Assembly (NCBI GenBank): GCA_913060505.1
Contig: CAJXRQ010000021.1
Location: 1-61,859, forward strand
Source: an uncultured Desulfovibrio sp.
Lineage (GTDB): Bacteria > Desulfobacterota > Desulfovibrionia > Desulfovibrionales > Desulfovibrionaceae
DNA length: 61,859 nt
Direction: 5' to 3'
Each line of letters starts with the position of its first letter. Positions within the stretch are counted from its first letter, which is position 1. Both the position numbers and the translations under genes were made by a program. The notes beneath the pieces are model-generated. The model made no database searches, had not been told where the DNA came from, and saw nothing but the letters and a program-made list of their open reading frames with translations. Below, piece by piece: positions 27,985 to 37,400 of this stretch.

Positions 27985-28021
27985 AGGGCCGGCCGCTTTT
28001 AGGGAGAAGAAGGCCGGCCCT
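27985..28021. repeat. Hairpin-forming repeat after the anti-sigma-like gene
   Basis: A perfect 10-bp GC-rich stem (AGGGCCGGCC / GGCCGGCCCT, 17-base loop) lies 46 bp after the stop of the small gene on the minus strand. No clear T-run follows in either direction, so it may be a weak terminator or an mRNA end. Confidence 0.45.
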
Positions 28022-28066
28022 CTATAGGGAAGGGATCGGGTTACTGGCGTTGTGGGGGAAGTGAAG

Positions 28067-28387
28067 CTAGATATTCAGCTTCCGCCCATTGGGTGTAACG
28101 CCATTTTGGGTTTGCAATTTATTTTTCACGGAGTCGGCCAGTTGCTCGGGTGCTTTCTCCGCATTGTCCTTTTCCAGAAGAGTTCTGATTTCATAGAAAT
28201 CTCCTCTACAGGTCGAACTTGTAGCCAAATATCCTTCAACGGCATCCCGTTCGGGAGATTCCAGCGTGTTATCAAGATACCTTGCAAAGGTGTTCTCGTC
28301 CGGGCAGTTTTCAGCCTTCTTCTGTTTGGCCAATGCAGTGCTGTCCGACACGCTTGTCACATAACCGATAAATATGGTTCCATCCAT
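28067..28387 (-). CDS. Small zinc-finger-like protein, putative partner of the ECF sigma factor
   Basis: 106 residues. The middle part (CPDENTFARYLDNTLESPER then EGYLATSSTCRGDFYEI) resembles the zf-HC2 helix pair seen in anti-sigma factors, although the usual H-x3-C-x2-C is reduced: two cysteines remain and no histidine is seen. No membrane segment is present. It starts 10 bp after the ECF sigma gene, the usual place for a regulator of that sigma. Role inferred from position and weak motif only. Confidence 0.5.
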   Translation of the reverse strand: MDGTIFIGYVTSVSDSTALAKQKKAENCPDENTFARYLDNTLESPERDAVEGYLATSSTCRGDFYEIRTLLEKDNAEKAPEQLADSVKNKLQTQNGVTPNGRKLNI

Positions 28388-28397
28388 GGAGACCTCC

Positions 28398-28988
28398 CTA
28401 TGACTGAATGCTGCTTACCGAAGGACTTGCATTCTCATCGGTATCCAGCCTGTAGTGTTCACGTAATTTTTTTATAGCTCTGTGATGCAGACTTCGTACG
28501 GTTTGTCTTTTGACATCAAGAAATTTTGCTACTGCTTCCACATCCAGACCATCGTCATAAAGCATTCGTAATACCAGGTGCTGCCTTGGTGATACCACAT
28601 TGGTAGGGATGTCAATCTTTCCCGTGTCCATTATTTCTCCACAATACAGCTCGTCAACAATATCAGAGATGGGAGTCGCGGGTTCCTTGAATTTTCTCAT
28701 GTAATCTATTGCAGCATTTCTAGCTATAACAGTAAGTAGTGTACTAAATTTTGATCTAGCTCTGTCATACGAACGTAACACTTTATAGTCATTTAAAAAT
28801 AACTTTATAAAAGTATTTTGGCATATATCTTCTACATCATTGTTGTCATATTGATAAAAATGTCTATTCAGAATAATTATGATTGCTTTGTAAGCAAATG
28901 AAATATATCGATCTACAATAGTAGTCCATGCACTGTTGTCTCCATCAATGCATTTTTGAATTAGTTCTGAAGAAATATCACATTGCAT
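28398..28988 (-). CDS. RNA polymerase ECF-type sigma factor
   Basis: 196 residues. Region 2 (DVEDICQNTFIKLFLN...FSTLLTVIARNAAIDYMR) and region 4 (DDGLDVEAVAKFLDVKRQTVRSLHHRAIKKLREHY) are both clear. The first half is notably AT-rich and uses codons unlike the neighbouring flagellar genes, so it may have been acquired. The target promoters are unknown; it lies upstream of, and in line with, flgD. Confidence 0.85.
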   Translation of the reverse strand: MQCDISSELIQKCIDGDNSAWTTIVDRYISFAYKAIIIILNRHFYQYDNNDVEDICQNTFIKLFLNDYKVLRSYDRARSKFSTLLTVIARNAAIDYMRKFKEPATPISDIVDELYCGEIMDTGKIDIPTNVVSPRQHLVLRMLYDDGLDVEAVAKFLDVKRQTVRSLHHRAIKKLREHYRLDTDENASPSVSSIQS

Positions 28989-29684
28989 TATTTTCCCCTA
29001 TACTAAGGTCGCTTTCAACGATTATGCAGATCATGAATTCTCACTTCGTGCCCACTGCGGCCTCAATCATGACTCTCACATAATGATACGTTCGAGATTT
29101 GGAAAATATCGCACACAGAACAATTTTTTCTTAAGAAACATAAAGCAAAGACAAAAATCCTGTCATCACTTCATTAAAAATATCAACAATCCCTACTTCG
29201 ATGGTTCTAATTTTCCTTTTTTTATTTCAAATAATTATACGCAAGACGCGTTTAGCAAATTCAAAAATAGCTGGTGTCGGCAAACCATACATCCGTTTTG
29301 GATCGGAACGCATTTTTTCTTTGTCCCATACAAGGATTCTCAAACCGATTTAATTTAATCGATCATACGATCGAATATTTTATTTCCATTTATTCAACGA
29401 TTTTTCACATAAATAGAATTGATATTCGACAAACAGATCGCAACGTGATAAAAAAACACATAATCCCATAGTATTACGGAACATCTTTCCTAATACATAG
29501 GGTAATCAAAAAATATTGCAGACAAGGCCTGTATGTCGCTTTTATTTTGGAGCATTCAACGCTTTTTTCGTATAACCCCAATAAAACAGAACTTTATTCG
29601 AATACATATTCTATTTAATCTGATTGACACACCCTATGGGACGTGTCAATTCATTTCGATTAAACAATTGTCAAAGGAAATGCG
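28989..29684. other. AT-rich spacer between the sigma factor and TetR genes
   Basis: This 696-bp stretch is much more AT-rich than the rest of the window. A 91-codon plus-strand frame (29083-29358) lacks a ribosome site and any family feature, so I do not call it. The spacer ends with a palindrome just before the TetR gene. Confidence 0.6.
29624..29649. promoter_or_regulatory. Palindromic operator and promoter of the TetR gene
   Basis: TTGACAC-ACCCTATGGGAC-GTGTCAA is a 26-bp near-perfect palindrome 35 bp before the TetR start. Its left end, TTGACA, is a perfect -35 box. This is a typical arrangement for an autorepressing TetR protein; binding is inferred. Confidence 0.65.
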
Positions 29685-30269
29685 ATGGCTAGAAAAGTAG
29701 ATGAAGAAGGGACGGAACGCAGGAAGAAACAAATCCTGAAAGCAGCAGGAGACAGTTTCTCCAAGCATGGATTCCACAAATCCACCATGGCGGATATCTG
29801 TAAGCGCGCCAAGTTGAGCCCCGGGACCGTATACCATTACTTCAAATCCAAGGAAGACCTGATCATCCACTTTGCCGAACGCGAACTCGAGGAATCGGTA
29901 AAATTCGCAGTTGCTCTGGACCATACCGCCAACATTGAAGAACTGATTGCAGTAACCGTCGACAGCATCTTGGACTCGGAGGGTTTCGACGAGCTGCAGG
30001 TTTATCTGGAAATATTCTGTGAAGGCGGAAGAAACAACAAAATCGGCAGAATCTTGATCAAATCCGATATGGTCGTATACGACAGCCTCAGGAAGAACCT
30101 GAAACGGCTCAATGCCGGGGGCAAAAGCAGCATCGATATGCTGGCAAGATTTGTTGGCATCCAGATCGCAGCGCTGGAAATTCTCAAACTTGATGAGCCC
30201 TCACTCAAGGAGTGCCGCGAGGTTTCCAAACTGTGCAAAGAAGCACTGCTTCATATATTAAAAGGTTAA
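29685..30269 (+). CDS. TetR family transcriptional regulator
   Basis: 194 residues. The N-terminal helix-turn-helix (ILKAAGDSFSKHGFHKSTMADICKRAKLSPGTVYHYFKSKEDL) is textbook TetR. The C-terminal ligand domain has no recognisable subtype. It is convergent with the hydrolase gene that ends the synthetase operon, so it could regulate the biosynthetic cluster, or only itself through the palindrome upstream. Confidence 0.9.
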   Translation: MARKVDEEGTERRKKQILKAAGDSFSKHGFHKSTMADICKRAKLSPGTVYHYFKSKEDLIIHFAERELEESVKFAVALDHTANIEELIAVTVDSILDSEGFDELQVYLEIFCEGGRNNKIGRILIKSDMVVYDSLRKNLKRLNAGGKSSIDMLARFVGIQIAALEILKLDEPSLKECREVSKLCKEALLHILKG

Positions 30270-30274
30270 AGAAT

Positions 30275-30319
30275 CAGCCCGCCCCCGGAAACGGCAAAGA
30301 AAAAACGGGAGCGGGCCTG
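30275..30319. terminator. Imperfect hairpin between convergent TetR and hydrolase genes
   Basis: Interrupted GC arms CAGCCCGCCCCCG and CGGGAGCGGGCCTG can pair around an A-rich loop. There is no strong T-run, so terminator function is only likely. Confidence 0.45.
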
Positions 30320-30351
30320 TTACCTCAGTAGATGTGGGTCTGAGCTTGCCC

Positions 30352-31494
30352 TCATGGCCGTAATTCATTCAGAATATTGGCTCCCAAGAGAATGGCATCC
30401 GTAACCAGTATTTCATTGTTCACGCTCACGACCACAGCGAACTTGCTCTGTCGATCATAGAGATACACCGTTCCGAATCCCGGGAATGAGCCGACCTTGC
30501 CCGCCAGTGTTATGTCCGGTTCATGAAACGCGAACAGGGTAAACCCGTCCAGATAACTGCCCGTGTAGCCCTCTGAATCACCGATCGGGGATTCAAATGA
30601 AGCTATTTTGCCGTTATCCAGCTTCAACGGCTTCAACTCGGCCGTGTCCAGCACGTTGTTCTTGAGGATATTACCAATATTGACCAGACGCACGGTGTCC
30701 GAAGGCATGGCCTCCAGATTGCCGGTTCCCATTGCAATGGCAAGACTGGCCATCATGGGCAGACCAAGACCCGTTTTGGGGGAAGTCGTATAGCCGCAGG
30801 ACAGATGGGGTACGATGTCGTGATCGTTGCCGACCTCGAGTGTTTGCATATCCAACGGTTTTTTCAGTCTTGTCCGAATCAGGTCTCCGTAGCTTCGGCC
30901 GGAAATCTGCTCGCAGATGACGGCAAGCATGAGGTAACCCGTATTGGAATATCTTTGGTCCGTACCGGGTTCGAAATCCAAAGGTTTTGTAGCGATAAGT
31001 GCTATGAGATCCTTGGGAGACCAGTACTTGCACATGTTGCTTTGCACTTCCGGCTGCTGGAGCATATCCGGTATTCCCGAGGTATGATCCAGCAAATGCC
31101 TGACCTGAATCCTGCTTGCCTCGGGAAAACCCGGAAAGAACTTGTCGATGGGTGTATCGTAGGACAACTTGCCCTGTTCAATGAATTCATGAATCAGCGT
31201 GGCCGTAAAGACCTTGGTAACAGAACCAATCTTGATCATGCTTTCCGGGGCCATGGGAACGTTGTTCTCCAGACTGGCCTTGCCCATGGTAACGGAGACC
31301 GGCTTATCCCTGCCCTCCCTGAGCACAGCAATGGACAAACCGGGCAGATTCTGGTTTTCAGCCAGCTTCTTTCCGAGGCGGGTCGCCACTTCCCTGATTT
31401 CCTCACTGTTTTTTACATTGTCTCCGCACCCGGAGATCAGGATCAAAAAGCACAGGCACAACAGGACAAAAGAAAAACGCTTTGCATTACTCAT
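30352..31494 (-). CDS. Lipoprotein serine hydrolase of the beta-lactamase/D-aminopeptidase fold
   Basis: 380 residues from the ATG at 31494, which overlaps the end of the synthetase gene by 8 bases. The signal peptide ends in lipobox ISGC, so the protein should be lipid-anchored outside the cytoplasm. Catalytic motifs of the class C beta-lactamase/DD-peptidase family are visible: SVTK (S-x-x-K, near residue 87), YSN (near residue 183) and a KVGSFPGFG stretch near the C terminus in place of the KTG triad. Translational coupling to an NRPS gene suggests maturation, prodrug cleavage or resistance, as for ClbP/XcnG-type peptidases. That is inference; a general peptidase or esterase is the alternative. 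Confidence 0.85.
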   Translation of the reverse strand: MSNAKRFSFVLLCLCFLILISGCGDNVKNSEEIREVATRLGKKLAENQNLPGLSIAVLREGRDKPVSVTMGKASLENNVPMAPESMIKIGSVTKVFTATLIHEFIEQGKLSYDTPIDKFFPGFPEASRIQVRHLLDHTSGIPDMLQQPEVQSNMCKYWSPKDLIALIATKPLDFEPGTDQRYSNTGYLMLAVICEQISGRSYGDLIRTRLKKPLDMQTLEVGNDHDIVPHLSCGYTTSPKTGLGLPMMASLAIAMGTGNLEAMPSDTVRLVNIGNILKNNVLDTAELKPLKLDNGKIASFESPIGDSEGYTGSYLDGFTLFAFHEPDITLAGKVGSFPGFGTVYLYDRQSKFAVVVSVNNEILVTDAILLGANILNELRP

Positions 31495-34400
31495 GATCAA
31501 GGTACCCCATAATATGTTTTGCCACATTATCTACCAGACCGGGAGAGAGCATGGTTTCATGGCTCCCTTCCGTCCACTTGAGTGTAATGTTTCCCTTTGG
31601 AATGAATTGCCTCCAGCCTAACGAGTCATCATCCACATAGTGGCGCGTGGCTTCTGACAACTCCAGTGCCCGGACAAGAAGGACGTCCTTGTCCGAGACC
31701 GTCGGACTTTCATAGCGGGCGGCGGCAATGGCGTTGTTGCGATAGGTGTGCAGAAGGTTTTCCATTTGCACCAGACTGAATCCCTGGGGCAGCAGGCCGG
31801 TCTTTTCGCCGCACCGTACAAGATATTTCAATTTTTCCTCACGAGGAAGTGCGCGCAGTTTGTCCTCGTCAAAGAACAGGGCGTCCTGAAGCAGAGACTT
31901 CAAAATACCGACTTCATCCTTGCCTGCCACTTCCTTTGCCTGCGTATTGTCCGCAACCGAATCCAGAACAAGAACAGGACCGGAAGTTCGTCCCGTCTTT
32001 TCATACAGGCAGGCCGTTTCATAAGCCAAAATACCGCCGAAGCTCCATCCTCCGAAAATAATATTCTCGCTTTGAACCTTGAAAATTTCATCCAGATAAT
32101 ATGCGGCCAAGTCCTCGACCCGGAACAGCTCCGTATTCAGGGCTGTCCGCTCCGGACTGAATCCGGCCGCTTCCACGGCATGGACATTGAATCGGGGACT
32201 CAGCAAATCCGCCAGCGCGCTATAACAGAAGACACCACCCCCTACCGGATGGAACAGGAAAATATGCGCCCCGCCAGCGCACCGGGCAAGATTGATCACC
32301 GGACTGTTGTCCGTTTCCTGCCGTCCCTTGAACAATTCGGCCTGCCGGGCAACGGTTGGATATGCGAACAGATCGCTCAACGACATCTGCAATCCAAGTT
32401 CCTTGTCCAACATGGCGATGAGCCTTACAGCCAGAATACTATGTCCGCCCATGGCAAAAAAACTCTGATCAACGTCCCGGACCTCGACGCCCAGAAGCCT
32501 TTGCCAGATACCCGCCAGTTTCTCTTCCAACGCCCCTGCGGGAACCTTTCCGGATTCAACGCTCTGGCCAAGCGGCGAAGGCAGTGCCTTCCTGTCCACC
32601 TTTCTGTTGGTGGACATGGGCAATTCCACCATGGGGACGACATGCCCCGGCACACAATATGACGGCAGATGCTGTTCCAGATAGAGTTTCAATCTGGCGG
32701 CATCAACGTCGCCGACCACATAGGCGGCCAGATCCTTTTCCCCGCGGCCATCGAAGCTATCCGCCACAACGGCCACTTGCCGCACTCCCGGGAAACCGGC
32801 AATGGCACCTTCCACCTCGCCGATCTCCACACGGTTGCCACGAATCTTGACCTGCTGGTCCTTGCGCCCCAGGTAAAAGACCAATCCATCCTGAATGAAG
32901 CCACGATCTCCCGTACGGTAGCAGCGTTCCCCCTTGTGTTGAACAAAAGCGTCCGTATTCCCGGCGTTCATATAGCCCCGGGAAACCCCGGCCCCGGATA
33001 TCCAGATTTCACCAGTCTCGCCATCCGCAACAGGTTCACCGCCCTTGTCCCGTATGGTTATATGAGCACCTTTCAACGGCACGCCGATGGGATATGCCGA
33101 GAAATCCTTATGGTTCTCAAAATCAATACGGTAGGCACTGCTGTCCACGGTGCATTCCGTAGGACCATAAATATTGTAAACAACAACATTTTCATTCCCA
33201 GCGATGGAATAGAACATGCTGACCATATCTGGCCGCAGCACTTCTCCGGCAATCAGAATTTTCCTGAGAGGAAGAGCCAGACTCCGGTCTGCGAGATACT
33301 CCACCAGCACATTGAAAAAGGCTGGCGTCATATCGCAGAGTTCGATGCCGTTGCTGACGACGGCTTCATGGAATCTTTCGGGATTTTTGCGTTCCTCGTC
33401 CGCAAGGATATGCAACGGCTTGCCTGCGAATACGGAAACCGCCAGTTGCTGCACCGAAGCATCAAACGAAAGAGGCGCAACCAGAGCGACCTGCTCACAT
33501 CCGGCGGAAAACCCGTTCAACGCGCTGAGGATGTGCAGAAGATTTCGATGCTCGACAACAACGCCTTTGGGAACACCCGTTGAACCGCTCGTAAACACGA
33601 TATACGCGGCCTGCTCCGGGTTGCAGACAACGGCTTGCCCGTCCTCAAATTCGGGAAGGTCATCGCTGCCGAACCGGATTTTCGCAACCTTTGCAACATT
33701 TTCTCCGGCTCTGGTCACCGTGACGTCGAACCGATAATTTGCAAGTTCCGCGTGCTCCACGCAGGTATGGGAAATCGACACTTCCACAGGTGTCGGGCTG
33801 TGCGCGGCCCAATCCATGAAAAAGCCCGGTGGTAAAAACAGCTCGGCCCCAGCATCAAAGCGGACAAGTCCGCTGTTGTCGCCAGATTCCAGGGCATATG
33901 ATTTCAACGCCTCCCTGAAGGCGCCCCTCTTTTCCAAATCCCACACAGCGCCAACCACCAAAGCACCATCCGGGGAAAGCTTGGCCACGGACAAATCCAG
34001 CACTTTTCTCAAATAATTGTATCCGGGAAAATTCTCGGCCACGCCTGTGAGGTTGATCAGGTCGAATTCACCCTCTTCCAGAAAACCGATGTCAACGGCC
34101 TCCATCTGATGGAACTTCGCCGCCCGTCCTTTGGCAGGCGATTCCAGACGATCCAGTTCCGTCCGGGACAAATCAACGGCTGTGTACCAATGCGAAACTT
34201 CCAGCAGACGTTGCGCCATCACGCCGGACCCGCTACCGATATCCAGCACACGCTTGCCCATGCTTTTTCCAAAGCCGCTCTTGTTCAGAACATCGGCGGC
34301 CAACGCTTCAAGCACTTCAGGTGAAACACTGCGGCCATCAAAATAGCTCTTCCATGCCTGATCGCTCCCCTCTGCCGTCACATGCTCCCAAAATGCGATG

Positions 34401-37400
34401 CTCTGCAATTCACCACCGTTGTCTATCACGTCCTCAAAACGTGGCGAATCCAGGCAAAGGACGTGGGAGACTCCGGGAATCCGATACTGGTAATACTCGG
34501 CATCGCGCAGGCATGCACTGTCTGTCAGGATCAATTGCGCCGGTTCAAGCATGGCCTCCTGCCGGACCAGCGGAAGTTCCCGTTCCACGGGCAGATACAC
34601 GGCTCCGGCCCTGAGAATCCCCATGGCCGCAGCAGGAACAAGCGCACTGCGTTCGCAAAGCACGCCGACAACAGGCTCCCGACCGAGATCCAGTTTCCGG
34701 ATAAACGCGGCCATTCTGGACGACAACCTGTCCAGCTCGGCAAAACTCATGGACAACACACCGTCAGACAGGGCTTTACGGTCAGGGAATTGAGCTACAA
34801 CTTCAGAAAACAACGCTTCAAGCGACTGCTGTTCCTTTTCGGCACCACCTTCGCTTTCCACAAATACAGGTAAAACGCTCGATGGCCCTGATAGCGCTTG
34901 CGTTGTCACATGCTCCAATCGTTTCGGAGCGTATTCAAACGGCAATGGATCATCGCTATTCCCGGAGACCAGCAGCTCAAGAATATTGATGAAATCCCCG
35001 GCAAAACGGGTAACGTCATCATGGCTGAACAGGTCCGCATAATATTCCAGCGCAAAACTGATCCTGTCGCCGGTATCACTGCAGAAAATGGACAGGTCCG
35101 CCTTGCTGGCCGGATTCAGGAAACGCAAAGGTTCGAAAAGTTCCTGTTTTTCAGTTCCGAACTCGAAGTTCATGTAGGAAAGAACGACTTCGGAGAGGAG
35201 TGTCCTGTCCAGACTCATGGGCGGATGCAGGTCCGTAAGCAGGTTGTTGAGGATATACGACCGATGCCTCAGTGCATCATTGCTGCGCTGCTGGATCTCC
35301 TTCAATATGTTCTCGACAGGTTGCGAGCCAGCCACGTTCAACCGCACCGGAAGCAGGGAAGCCAGCATTCCGGCAGTATTGAAATACTCGCCACGGCTAT
35401 CCACCATGACGGCGATAACAAAATCCTCATCCCCGGTGCACTGGTGCACAAGCATTCCCCAGGCAGCGAGAACGAGATTATAGTTGGTTACACCTATCCG
35501 GCGTCCCAACGCCTTGAGGCCAGCCACCAACTCCGAGGGAAGCTCGAACTCATGTGTGGCTCCGCGGTTTGTATGGACATCCGGGCGCCTGTACGAAGAA
35601 GGCAGATCCAGTTTGGGCAGCTCCCCTTTGAACAATTCCTTCCAGTACTCCCGGTCCCCCTCATTGGAATGAACATATTGGTGCCATGCAAAATCTTTCT
35701 GCTGCCGTCCGACCGGTTCCAATGGTTGTTGATGATAAAGCCGGTACAATTCGGCGTTGAGCAGGGCGATTGTTCGGCCGTCACCCAGAGCATGGTACAA
35801 ATCGTAAAACAGGAAAAATCCTTCATTATCAACATTCAGGAGTTTGATCCTGAAAAGTGCGCCCTTTCGGGGATCAAACGGCGTGATCAGCGAATCCTTC
35901 TGCGCGAGGTCCGCCAAGTGAACCTCTTCCAGAGAGAAGCTCTCGAACGGATGAATCACCATGTTGGGATGCGGCTGGTCGAAATCGCAGAAAGTGGTCC
36001 GCAATACTTCATGGCGTTGGATCAATGCCGCCACGGCCAACTCCAGACGTGCCACGTCCAGATCATCCGGCAACCGGAGGAATGCAGGAAGGTTGTATCC
36101 GGTATGCTCGTCGCTCAGCAAATCCGCATACAGGATCGACAACTGCTCCCGGCCCACAGGATACCTGTCACGCTCAGGCGCCTGTTCGATGGCTTCCTTG
36201 TTGTGCGCCTCCTCTTTCCTGTCGCCTTTTTCCTCTTTCGCGGGCTTTTTGGCCTTCAGGGCATCAAGGATTTCATCCACGTAATCGCCGAGAGTATCGC
36301 TCTCGAGAATATCCATGACGCTGGCCTCGATACCGAAAATCTCCCCTATCCGGCTGACAATGCGCGTGGCTGAGATGGAGTCCCCGCCCAGATCGAAGAA
36401 ATCATCATCGCGGGAAAGCTCCTCATATCCGAGGCACTCCCTGAACACAGCGAGTATTTCTTCCTCGCCACCAGTCTCAGCGACAGGCTCAACGGTAACA
36501 TCGACCTCAACGTCCTCAACCAGTAGAGAAGCCAGAGGATAACGGGATACGTCCTCGCCGGGCATGGAGACTACGGCCTGTGTCCGACCTGAATTCAAAG
36601 CCTGTTCAAGAACACCAAAGGCATGTTCCGGCGGCAGGGAGAACCCGCCGTCCTCTGAATTCATGCGTGCGGCCATGCCCACTTCGGCCCAGGCGTTCCA
36701 GCACATGGCAAGTGCCGGCAATCCCTGTGCCTGGCGATAATGGGCAAAACCGTTCAAAAAGGCGTTCGCCGCAGTGTAGTCCGTCTGGCCGGGGGCACCG
36801 ACCAACGCCGACCGGGAAGACGACAGTACGAAAAAGTCGAGATCATCTTCAAGGGTCGCGCGGTGGAGATTCCATGTTCCAGTAACCTTCGGGGCGAGTA
36901 CGTTTTCATACGCCTCCCGGCTCTTGGAAAGAAGGAATCCCTCCCCTGCCACGCCTGCCGCATGGATGATGCCCCTGATCGGTCCCCTTTCGTCGCGTAT
37001 GCGTTGCAATGTCTCACGAAGCTGCTTTTCATCGTTGACGTCGCAACGGTAGCAGGCATACGGAATTTCATTTTCCTTCCCGGCATTGCGATGCAGAAGT
37101 ACGACCTCCGCATCCGTCCTGTCCGTAATCTGCCGGGCCAAAGTCAGGCCCATGCCGCCAAGCCCACCGGTAATGACCACACAATCCCGCATCTTTTTTT
37201 TCTCATCGGAAACGATGGATAGCGGAGCAAGTTCCGGGATGCTCACTTCACCAATTCCATGGACGACAAAAGGACCGTCAATTCGGCCCAAGGCGCACTG
37301 CAAGGTTTCGAGAGAAGTCTGGTTCACTTCCTCGATTTCAGCATACGACACGCTGATCAATGGTTCCTCATGACGCAAGGAAAGCAGTGTCCCAAGTGCC

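Noticed and set aside
29083..29358. 91-codon plus-strand frame in the AT-rich spacer
   Set aside because: No ribosome site, no family feature, and a composition expected from AT-rich DNA.
34898..36373. 491-codon plus-strand frame inside the synthetase
   Set aside because: Lies opposite C5 and the T5 linker, which have clear motifs; antisense frames of this size recur along the gene, for example 41180-42703.
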